Shown here: positions 1 through 9,260 of the stretch, piece by piece
How positions within the stretch are numbered: the first letter of the stretch is position 1
How the letters are laid out: each line of letters begins with the position of its first letter
Assembly (NCBI RefSeq): GCF_000003605.2
Contig: NW_003126386.1
Span: 926,118-958,037, forward strand
Source of the DNA: Saccoglossus kowalevskii
Lineage: Eukaryota; Hemichordata; Enteropneusta; Harrimaniidae
Direction: 5' to 3'
Length of the DNA: 31,920 nucleotides
Notes under the pieces: generated by a model
The model's input: the letters and a program-made list of their open reading frames with translations, nothing else
What the model was told of the DNA's origin: nothing
Database searches by the model: none
Position numbers and translations under genes: made by a program

Positions 1-318
1 CGTGGAATAATGGATGGGTTGTGTGGTATATGACCAGTGGAACAATGGGTAGGTTGTCAGGGATAGCGTGGTATATGACCAGTAGTGGAATAATGGATGA
101 GTTGTGTGGTGTATGGCCAGTGGAACAATGGATGGGTTGTCAAGGATGGCAATGCATATGACCAGTCGTGGAATAATGGATGGGTTGTGTGGTATATGAC
201 CAGTGGAACAATGGGTAGGTAGGTTGTCAGGGATGGCGTGGTATATGACCAGAAGTGGAATAATGGATGAGTTGTGTGGTATATAGCCAGTGGAACAATT
301 GGTGGGTTGTGTGGAAAG
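1..318. repeat. 83-bp minisatellite, about 4 units, left edge cut by window
   Basis: Units begin with GTGGAATAATGG at 2, 85, 168 and 255, giving spacings of 83, 83 and 87 bp; the 87 comes from an extra AGGT. Each unit is itself a dimer of two related halves of about 40 bp, both with the phrase TATATGACCAGT and an ATGG-rich part. The array probably extends left of the window. No coding role is supported, because the 83-bp period does not hold a reading frame. Confidence 0.9.
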
Positions 319-329
319 ATAGACAGTGA

Positions 330-1020
330 GACAGTGGTTTGGTAACCAGTAGGGTGATTTATGACTAGTGTTCTTTGAGACACAGAATCCGGAATGGGGA
401 CTAATTTTCCCGTTCCATGAAATGTGGACATATCCTGGCAGAGTGGTTTGGCGGCTGTACAAGTTTCACTGAGACAAGAAACAGTGTGTATTTTCCATTG
501 TAATCTAAACCCCACCGGTGAATACGATTTTGTTTTGTTTTTTATTTGACGGTAAATCATGCCATAAAGATAGCGGCTAGTATTAGTATATCGATTCAAA
601 CACGAATAAAATTGAACTAACATCGGTAAATGTTGACGAAGTAAAACAAAACTACTATTCTTATAACGGTCTCATGGTGGCGCGATACGCTTATTACTTT
701 GAAATGGGTTCAGTAGCGATCTTCAAGCGTGCTTTTTTTTGACGTTCGAGGCAATACGAGATTTGGGCTCATCAACCAGATATAGAAGTGCGCCATCGCG
801 CGACACTGCTCCGAATGCGAATGAAACTGTGTTGGTGAATTGGCAAATCTCATACCCGTGACAATTTTCGCATCATGCTGTATATAGTGATTGTAATTCA
901 TCGTCATAAAATATCCCTGACTCAACCTATAATAAAACACATACAAGTTATTTATTTATAAAATGTGTTTATTAATATAGCATAGCATAGTATTATGGTT
1001 TCTAATATAATATTGATGGT
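330..1020. other. No gene seen
   Basis: This is unique-looking sequence without recognisable coding, RNA or repeat content. A 78-codon frame on the minus strand at 710-946 has no recognisable family, no similarity I can name and no splice context, so it is not called. Confidence 0.5.
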
Positions 1021-1139
1021 ACTCAGAGAGGAGTTGGCCCCAGGGAGTTGAAAACAATATATTAATGAATGTCCGCTGTTCAAACAAACCTAATCAGAAT
1101 ACTCGTATACCACACGCATTTACTCCGGGTTTAACCTGC

Positions 1140-1510
1140 ATCCAATTCAGGCTTATATTTCGGCTGCTCCGTCTCGAATATAAACACTCCTTGTTGCCAG
1201 GGTTATTGTATCCTCGTTCCAGAGTTATATTTCGGCTGCACCACCTCCAACATAAACTCCCTTGTTATCGGGGTTATATTTCGACTCGGCGTAGATTCTG
1301 GCGACTAGCCACTTCAACATATCCACATTCCCCTGACCTCGTTCCCAGGGTTATATTTTTATCTGAATTCTACTCCATGTAAATGATGGAGACAACATAT
1401 CTTCGTTCCAGGGTTATATTTCTCTGATTTCTACTCCATGTAAATGCTGGCGACAAGCCACTTAAACAAGATTATATTTCGGCTCTATATAGACTCTGGC
1501 GACATGTTCC
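1140..1510. repeat. Degenerate tandem repeat with GGTTATATTTCGGCT core
   Basis: The core TTATATTT recurs at 1153, 1225, 1274, 1351, 1414 and 1472, usually preceded by a CCAGGG-like word and followed by TCGGCT, with phrases such as TCTACTCCATGTAAATG and CTGGCGACA shared between copies. Spacing varies from 49 to 77 bp, so this is an old, decayed array or a cluster of partial copies of one element. Confidence 0.65.
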
Positions 1511-1530
1511 CGCTCAACATAATATTCGTA

Positions 1531-3560
1531 ACTATAAATTCACATTAGTGGCAAACACAATGCAGACTATTAGAAAATGTTTGTGATTGTTACTTATTTT
1601 ACGACTTATTGTTTTAAGGTTGGACGCGGCGACACGCCGTCACGTGACATAAGAATGTTTTCAAACTTTCCATAATTATTTTTGTGATGGTTTTTTTTTT
1701 TTTTGGAATTCGTGGAATTCAGAAAAAAAAGATCTAAACTAATTTTTGAATTATGAACCTCTATTCTATTATTTTGTCCATTTTACAATCATGATCCAAA
1801 ATGACAGCCGATTTAGAATGTTTAGTGATCTGAGGAAATTACAAAGTCAGTGTTGCCATTTAAACAAATTATTTGCTCTTTTTCTTTTATTTAATAAAAC
1901 TTTCATTCAGAACGATTTTCCGCATTTTTTCATGATGGCATCCATAATGTGGCTTCTTATTTTTCTTATCGTACTGGTAAAAAAAAAGTTGATTATTTGT
2001 ATCCTAATTACTAATTATTTAACATATTTTGATTAATGCTTGGTAACCACTTTATCGCATTTCTGTATAGCAGTGCGTGAAACTATGGGATTGTGTGTTT
2101 ATTGTTATTTTTTATATAACCACTGCAATAAAACCGATGGAACGAGGCTACAACATACAGGTATGACTGCGAACTCGCTCATCGCGTTGACACACGGCTA
2201 TAATAATTCCAAAGGTTACTTCTGTTTACTTACCAGAAATAGCCCAGATAAACTCGGCCAAAGTTACTTCTTTTGAATGGTACACAATAATTTCACCATT
2301 CGTACCACATTGGAAGGTATTTGAATGGTCAAAAAATGATATATTCCATAATCGTGCCGTAATTTTGCGGTATTTTACGGGGTATTTTCATTCTACCATG
2401 ATATAAGGAAATGCGAATTCCAAATATGGAATGATTACGCGCATAGGCGCCCTCTAATAATAAAAACAAACAGTTAACAAACCACTGACAGAACAGAAAC
2501 AAATAAAACATTTTTTTTCGTCAGCAATTGTTGCTCGTTGACCTAGTTGATGACGTCAACACATATAGTGCAGTCACGCCAATGAAATTTAACACACTTA
2601 CACAACATTCAAAAAATTGTAACCCAGCTGTCAACCCAATCTACCACGACATCTCTCACACAGTCTCAGAGACGCGTGTTTATTATAAAAATTATACTTT
2701 CAAGCGTCACAAGAGTTGATACCAAGGCCATGCGCATTCTCACGCCGTTCATTTACCCCATCAAGGTACATTTTGAAACAGTAGCTACTCTCGTCTGGAT
2801 TGGATTTATCGAATATTAGCATAATTATCGAATATTAGCATAATTACAGTTATGTCATAAAACACGACATACAAATAAATAAAAATCAGAAATAGCAATA
2901 AAAGCCATAAAAGTTGAAAAGACCGATCTCATTAGAATTAAAAAATAAATAAAATGTACGAGTTGAGACTTTATTTGTACTGACATGTAAGAGCCTAGTA
3001 ATTTACGCATGCGCAGATTCAACTCCTACGATATCAAAATCAACATAAAATGTCACTCCAGTTTCTGGAATATTTGACAAACTATAGCCACAACTAACAC
3101 TTACTGACTCACTGTCTCCGCCACGTAAGTATTTTTGGCCAGTAATTTTTGTTCAAAAAAAATAGTGATAGTTAATATTCATATTCTGTATATGTACTTA
3201 TCGTCTATCTTTTTAACACAATATTGGCAGTTTGTAGTTAATATTTAAATATCTTACTTGTATTGAAATATAAGCAGCATTGTGTGCTGCCTGTAAAACT
3301 ACACACTGCACGGCTGCGAGCAATATATGGTTTGACGATGTGGGATGCGACAACACAATATCATAGCCTTCTGATAATGTGTGTAAGCAGCCCGCGAACA
3401 CCTGTCAGCAAAATATTTTCCTTGGCAATTTAGGATTATAATGAATATTTTAAAATAGTGATAGTTTCGTGTTTGGGAACTTCCGTGACGACCTGTTGCT
3501 ATTCCTTGATTATTTGTTTCCGGGCATCGTTCAAAGAAAATTGATATTGTGGGCTACCCC
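1531..3560. other. Gene-free AT-rich stretch
   Basis: I see no supported gene. The short frames here lack family signatures or splice context. The stretch around 2296-2470 ends in a GGCGCCCTCTA word of the sort often found at the edges of dispersed invertebrate repeats, but no element boundaries can be fixed. A small 19-bp duplication is listed separately. Confidence 0.5.
2808..2845. repeat. 19-bp perfect direct duplication
   Basis: The word ATCGAATATTAGCATAATT occurs twice back to back (2808-2826 and 2827-2845). It is a simple tandem duplication with no associated gene. Confidence 0.9.
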
Positions 3561-3565
3561 ATTGT

Positions 3566-3686
3566 AGGGCGGTGGTCGTCGCGCAGCGCGTGTTCGAATT
3601 TCACGTAAAGAACGTATTTTACACGCGTTGTGTACATTGCTATGAGTCCCATAGCGGACAGGACGCGGCGCGACGACCATCTCCCT
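3566..3686. mobile_element. 121-bp foldback / MITE-like inverted-repeat element
   Basis: A perfect 12-bp inverted repeat, TGGTCGTCGCGC at 3573-3584 and its complement at 3668-3679, extends to about 19 bp with two mismatches (AGGG at 3566, CCCT ending at 3686). The island is much richer in G+C than its surroundings. It begins about 90 bp past the stop codon of the triple ubiquitin-like gene, so it may lie in that gene's 3' untranslated region. No clear target-site duplication is visible, so a mobile origin is inferred from shape only; a structured RNA element is the alternative. Confidence 0.45.
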
Positions 3687-3777
3687 TTAAAGTCATTAAT
3701 GTCGTTATTAGATAGCAACGTAGAATGCAAACTACATAAAATGAGTGGAATGATAAAGTTATGACTGAGAAATGTTA

Positions 3778-4716
3778 TCATTGCACTATGCAACCGAATG
3801 GAAATGTGACAGGGTTTGTTTGAGCGTTTATCTTCCCGATAGCGACCTTCCCGTTCCCCTTACGGGTGATCTCAATATTTTTACCGGACACCAACAGAAG
3901 CAGGGTGTATGGTTTGACGATATCGTAGTAGTGTAAATCATTATCATCGAGAAGTTCTCGCCCATCATACACAATGTGTTGTTCCTCTACCGGGATCCCT
4001 CGATTTTCGAAGATCTTGGCTTTCACCTCCCAAACCGTCGTGGTAGGACTGACACACAGTTGATAGCTGTATCGGGCCATCGTCTTCGCGATGATAGGAA
4101 ACCGTCTGTACGTGACATACACCACAGATGACGCCATGATGTCATAGTCCCAGAGTGTTCGATCACCGTCCAATACTTTCCCCATGTAAATAAATTCCTG
4201 CAATGCCACCGGGATACCAGTTGCTTTCTCGTAGATTTCTTTTGTTTCTAGTATCGTGTTGAGTGGTTCCACAATCAGAGAATTCGCATCATCTCGCAGA
4301 TTTCTCACAGTCAAATGCAGTGTTCCTATGTCTAACGTCCTGTATACGCACAATACGGCTTCCTTACCAATGTCATAGTCAACCAAAGTCATGTCTACAT
4401 TACCCAGTCGATGACCCCTGTAGATTAATCTCTGTTGCTCAGAGGGTAGCCCGGTGCGTGTTTCGATGATTGATTTAACACTTTTCACTGTTTCCCACTC
4501 ACTCACTTTCAAGGTGAACGATTCTCCAAACTGCGTTCTGATAAAAATCGGTATAGTTACCTGCGCCCTGGTTTGTGTCGTTGATGAGCCGAACGCATCA
4601 ACGCCCGCATTCTGGACAAGACATTCAGGAGGAACGATGATCGGGTAGCTCTCTTGTCTGAATACCCACCGTGCTTTTGGTGTACTCTCTGTCTTGACTG
4701 TTTTGGTGTGTTCCAT
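3778..4716 (-). CDS. Triple ubiquitin-like-domain protein with C-terminal CaaX-like motif
   Basis: This is an intronless frame of 312 residues. The ATG at 4716 is chosen because it has a good context (ATAATGG); an in-frame GTG lies 6 codons upstream and a stop precedes that. After a polar leader of about 50 residues come three beta-grasp ubiquitin-like domains at about 53-127, 132-205 and 207-277. Each has the ubiquitin helix and turn (VKSVKSIIETRTGLPSEQQR; TGIPVALQEFIYMGK; VWEVKAKIFENRGIPVEEQ) and the L-x-D/Y-Y-D/N-I strand. None ends in Gly-Gly, so the protein is not an obvious processed or conjugated modifier. A basic tail of about 35 residues ends in GCIVQ; CIVQ fits Cys-aliphatic-aliphatic-X with X=Gln, as for farnesylation. 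UBL3/MUB proteins are a known precedent for a prenylated ubiquitin-like fold, but they have a single domain. The three domains are strongly diverged from one another. Substrate and role are unknown. A retrogene origin is possible given the lack of introns. Confidence 0.85.
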   Translation of the reverse strand: MEHTKTVKTESTPKARWVFRQESYPIIVPPECLVQNAGVDAFGSSTTQTRAQVTIPIFIRTQFGESFTLKVSEWETVKSVKSIIETRTGLPSEQQRLIYRGHRLGNVDMTLVDYDIGKEAVLCVYRTLDIGTLHLTVRNLRDDANSLIVEPLNTILETKEIYEKATGIPVALQEFIYMGKVLDGDRTLWDYDIMASSVVYVTYRRFPIIAKTMARYSYQLCVSPTTTVWEVKAKIFENRGIPVEEQHIVYDGRELLDDNDLHYYDIVKPYTLLLLVSGKNIEITRKGNGKVAIGKINAQTNPVTFPFGCIVQ

Positions 4717-4739
4717 TATGGATGAGACTTCCACAGCAT

Positions 4740-7700
4740 ATTCCTGATCAACAAATTATTATTTCGCCAGACGGGAGTCCAGGTCCGGCTACTATTTGTC
4801 AAGGATCGCCATCAACGGACAGCTGAAGATACACAGGTTCTCCCGTTACTACGAACCTGCGATGAAATCTCAAGGTTAGTAATTATTAACAATAACGAAT
4901 CGAACAATGCATATATGCCAATAATCTACTATTTGATAAAGCTGGCCATATCTAGTTTTGGCTACGTTTATACGACTGGAGCAGATCATTAATTGCGCGC
5001 ATGCGCCTTGTGTGACACGATGTTTGAGTTTGCATTGATAAAGATGATTGATTATCAAGATTTGTGGTGGATTGGAGTGGGGAGCTCTGAATCCACGGTG
5101 GCGCTCACGCATATCAACAACCAGAAGTGAAAGGTGGCCGCTGTGGTGCATATAACATGCCACAACACTCCGTAGCCATATTTGTTATTTACAACATCGG
5201 CCGGTGATCAAGCTCGACTGGAAACCAAACATAGTCTCGTTGCCAAGTGCCAAGTTTACCACCAGTCGTGAACTCGAGTGATTGATAATAGTTGCCAGAT
5301 ATCACGCGACGAGTAATATCTTATTTATACAATCCAAGTTAACATGCTTTCTCAAATGCTGACTACTATATATACTAGTACGTTATGTCCGTTGTCATGG
5401 TTACATGAGCTTTACGGGTGCTATTTAAACATGGTAGTAGACTCGAAAGAAAATTATATCCATAGTTACAGTATTAGGTCGAATTATATACCCTACAGAG
5501 CCTCCAACAACCCAAATTGTCATGTTTATTAGAAATGTTGATGAAATGTCAAACGTCGCGATTCAGACATCGGCAACTGCTCATGTCCGTCGGAATATAC
5601 ATAGCGGCAGTCAGTGAGGGTGTGAAATACGATTTCTTCTTACAGTTTTGAGATGTTTTTGAAACACCAAAGGCTATGACGTGCACATGTCAAACTTAGT
5701 TTATTGCCCTTATGGGCTGAACAAATAACCGAGATCGAACTTATTAACCAGAAATGGTTGAAAATTCATCTAAAATAAAACTGGCACTTGGGTCACAGAT
5801 GGGCGAAAATCACACGTCTCATACAAATACATGGAAGTAATTTTCCATACCACCATAGACAATATAAATTTTATATCACAATGTTAGCATCGTCTTTTCT
5901 TATAGGTGCATGGACAATAATTTAAAATAAAATAACCTGGTTTTAATCAGATGGTCTCAATGTTAACAATGTTGGAGGCGTTGTCTAGATCCAAATTGAG
6001 ACATTCATCCAATATTACTATATTATTTGTAAGCACGGCACACTAATACATATGCTCAGTGTATAAATCTAAACCGATCACTTTGTGAGTACATTGTACT
6101 CCAATATTAATAATTTAGGGAAGGGCAGTTTCAGATAATTTATATGACTAATATATTGACACCACACAACAAAACAGCACAGGCCACAATTGAAAAACAA
6201 GTTTGTTATTTTTGAATAAGGCAACCACACTGTACTCATTATGTGCCTAGTGCATGTCTTGTTAACTCTGAAATCAATAAAGTTGTCAATTATTGATAGG
6301 AATTTGTACGGGTAGTATGAGGTTTTCGTATATGTCGCCATATGGTCCAGTTGTCGACTCACACGTGCCTTTAAATAGAATGGCTGGAGAGCAGCCAAGC
6401 TTGGTGTAAATGAATTTAACACACGCATTAGATTTTATCAAATAAAATAACCACCAATTACATACCTGTATGTAATTATGGGAGAAGTCAGTTTTTCTGC
6501 GCGCTTTCTGCGCGGTAGCCTTGTGATGGGCCGCCTCTTGGAGACTTGAGGTCTCGGCTTGATCTCAATTGTGTTGTTTCAACCACCATTACGATTACAC
6601 TCAGATATCAAGTAGTTTATTGTTTAGGTCCCCTTAACCCGTTATTCAAGACCACTGCTTTCCGTTGTTTCCGAACGACGTCATGATACGTCTCGCGACT
6701 ATTATGAATATTTATAATATTTACCTCGCCACAGACTTAATATAGAAACAACTTCCAAATATATTGTTGTATTTTTAATAAAAAATAATTTCCTGAAAAC
6801 TTGAAATTGTCAACCTTAAATAATACACGAGTGGGAATTCGGTTCACTAAACATCGGTGATATGCGACGTGGAGTTTGGAGAGTCGGGGGTCGCCCTTGT
6901 TTAATGTTATTTATTGACATATGTATCATTGTATCTGTCAATCCCTATTATATGTAAATGTGTTCTATTAAGACGCGACACTATTTTGGCCACGTGGTTC
7001 CACGAATAAAATGTACCACCAGAGAACACCGCTCAAAAACCACATATCCAATCCAGAATGCATATACGTGTTAGTCCTGGAACCTGTGTACATTCCCAGT
7101 ACTCATAATTACCGATACACCGTGTAGTCATGTAGATCCATGATATGACTACGTGACTATAGCCCGGATAACCCCGTATATTAAATGTATATGCACCAAG
7201 CGGTGTATACATCACGTGAAATCCTCTCTGTCAGTGAAGGCAATTATTTTATTCCACACGTGTTTATGGTTCATTATTATATTATATCACGTGGTATTGT
7301 TTATGTCCCATATTTATAGTTATGACCCTTGTACACACTCCTTTCCCATGGCATATGTAAACCTGTCGATTCAATCGTGTTATGTGTCCTAGTTCTCAGA
7401 TGACCTCACTATATCACTATATATATAGTACAATGTATTAAGGTCACAGACTACGTAATCAGTAACAACATACTAGTATATCTATACTAAATAGAATAAA
7501 AAATTACACTACAATTACTGATCTCTGATGTTGAAGTTCTAATAAATTAACAATGCTATGATTTGATTTTTTGTATTACGCTCTATTTCTGCAATACAAC
7601 TTACATCATCGCCAAGCATTGTTAATTAATTAGGTCGTCGCTTCACAGTTATCGTGTGGACGGTCATGCCGATGGTCGGTTTAAGTAAGCTAGCGAATCG

Positions 7701-7950
7701 GAGGATGGGTAATCCACAAACGCAACATATTTCACAGAAGCTATTTATTTTCAATAGTTGTTTTACACGTTTCTTTTGTTGCTTTTGTGGGCAAGGATGT
7801 GACTGGTGGTCTCCCTCTTGCGCCCAGTTATGCAGTTACTTTGTTTTTATTTGAACTGAGTTTGAAAGTTTAAAAGCTTCATTTGTATATTTATTTTCGA
7901 AAATATCCATCTTAGGTAACTTCATGCGTGTTTATAGAATATTACGGCAA
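4740..7950. other. Gene-poor region between the two 5' ends
   Basis: The interval separates the divergently oriented ubiquitin-like gene and LONP2. I see no coding sequence with a family signature. The first 400 bp may include the promoter and 5' untranslated part of the ubiquitin-like gene, with AG acceptor-like sites near 4747 and 4864 on the minus strand. Several CACGTG E-boxes occur (for example in the 6364, 6990, 7211 and 7290 neighbourhoods), with no arrangement I can interpret. Confidence 0.5.
4997..5006. promoter_or_regulatory. NRF1-like palindrome GCGCATGCGC
   Basis: A perfect GCGCATGCGC core, the centre of the known NRF1 consensus, lies about 280 bp upstream of the start codon of the minus-strand ubiquitin-like gene. 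It is isolated in AT-rich DNA. Position and motif make it a plausible promoter element of that gene, but it could be chance. Confidence 0.35.
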
Positions 7951-7954
7951 AATA

Positions 7955-8393
7955 CAGTGAGGGACAGAAAGCTGGGGTTGTTATAAACATTTTATAAATC
8001 AAAATGGATGTTAGAATTCAAATTAATTCAACATTGTATCAATAAGCATGCGCCTTCGAGTCGTTTTGAATAAGAGGGTGGTCACAATTGCTAAGTCACG
8101 TGAAGGCATGCGCACGTATTATGGTCACAATTGCTAAGTCACGTGATGGCATGCGCACGTATTATGGTCACTATTGCTAAGTCACGTGATGACATGCGCA
8201 CGTATTATGGTCACTATTGTTAAGTCACGTGATGGCATGCGCACGTATTATGGTCACAATTGCTAAGTCACGTGATGGCATGCGCACGTATTATGGTCGC
8301 TCTTGGATCAATTTGAATTTAAACGGTGATTAGTATTTAAAATTGTTTATAAATACGTTCACAATTAATGCCCCAGCTTTGTGTCCTTCACTG
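7955..8393. mobile_element. MITE with TA target duplication, Tc1/mariner-type ends
   Basis: The left terminus CAGTGAGGGACAGAAAGC (7955 on) and the complement of the right terminus, CAGTGAAGGACACAAAGC (ending at 8393), form 23-bp terminal inverted repeats that match at 20-21 positions. Both ends are flanked by TA (7953-7954 and 8394-8395), the target duplication typical of the Tc1/mariner superfamily. Subterminal sequences (AATTCAAATT words) are also roughly inverted. There is no open reading frame, so the element is non-autonomous. It carries a 43-bp tandem array in its centre and lies about 0.9 kb upstream of the LONP2 start codon. Confidence 0.85.
8080..8296. repeat. 43-bp tandem array, five units, inside the MITE
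   Basis: Units start with GGTCAC or a variant at 8080, 8123, 8166, 8209, 8252 and a last partial at 8295, exactly 43 bp apart. Each full unit contains the palindrome TCACGTGA (an E-box of the USF/MITF/TFE type) and GGCATGCGCACG, which overlaps half of an NRF1-like site. Copies differ by only a few substitutions. The array has no intervening unique spacers, so it is not a CRISPR. Confidence 0.95.
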
Positions 8394-8395
8394 TA

Positions 8396-9260
8396 ATTCT
8401 GTCCTTTGATTTGGCGATATAATCTTTTGCAGGATTATTAACCAATTCATTTTGAAATGGTGGAATAGTTTACCCACAATGTACAATATAGTGATGTTCC
8501 TGAAGATCTGTCTTCAATTTTAACGAAAATCTGTCACCGAACAGGCTATATAGCAAATTTTAATAGTGTTTTATCGTTTAAAAAATTGCGTGCGGTCCCA
8601 TTTCGCGCGTCATATATAATAGTGTATTATACCATTATATCAATATGTCGAATGTCCAACATACATACGCCATGTGAGCAGTGAATAGCAACCATATCAC
8701 TAATTGTAGATTGGTGACAAAGGGTGAAATAATTATAAGCCGTGACTGATAGAGTGCTTTTTGTTTTTTTTATTTCTATTTTCTAAAATCTTGTTTTGAA
8801 TATCAGGGCATCGTTTTAAAATAGTAATTTCTTAATAATATGTGACCAATTTCTCCCATTTGGCAAATATAATACTGTAACACACAAACAAACGCTGTTT
8901 CATGTTAACATGAAATTATATTGTAAATAATATTCCAATGAACACTGTGAGGCGGTTTACGATCAGCTTTCTTTAAAAACAGTTAACTTGTCGCATGGGG
9001 GCGTTTCTGCTTTTCAAAGTGTCCTCTGAAAGGTAAGTTCATGTGAACAGTGAACAAATGTGTTACACGTAATTAAGATATTCATGTTTAAAATTTCATA
9101 TTTTTGAAAAAAAATGCCTTATTTAATAGATTAAGGAAAAGCGATACTCGCTATGTGATTAAATATCTATGCACGATTTCCTTCCCGGACATTTCACACG
9201 AATTGTAAAAAGTTCAACATAAACAGCGCCATCATGCGACAGCTCAGCCTTTAAAGAAAT
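8396..9260 (+). promoter_or_regulatory. Upstream region of LONP2
   Basis: This interval between the MITE and the LONP2 start codon should hold its promoter and 5' untranslated region. I see no TATA box at a convincing place. The start codon context is GAAATATGG, with A at -3 and G at +4. No upstream coding exon is needed, because the N-terminus aligns with vertebrate LONP2 from its first residues. Confidence 0.4.
8889..8966 (+). repeat. Dispersed repeat, copy 1, with an 18-bp palindrome
   Basis: This copy shares TTTCATGTTAA, GAAATTATA, CCAATGAACA and GTTTAC in the same order with 11872-11952 in LONP2 intron 3. It contains the perfect 18-bp palindrome TTTCATGTTAACATGAAA at 8898-8915. Element type and borders are unknown. 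Confidence 0.6.

Noticed and set aside
57-623. A 188-codon open frame on the minus strand
   Set aside because: More than half of it is the 83-bp minisatellite read through, with Tyr/His/Pro-rich repeats and no family signature.
1065-1382. A 105-codon open frame on the plus strand
   Set aside because: It follows the degenerate GGTTATATTT repeat and has no domain-like composition.
3573-3605. GTTCGAATTTC as a tRNA or SINE B box
   Set aside because: The flanking bases cannot form a proper T arm, and no A box lies at the right distance.
8080-8296. Regular 43-bp repeats as a possible CRISPR array
   Set aside because: Units abut directly with no unique spacers, and the array lies inside a eukaryotic MITE.
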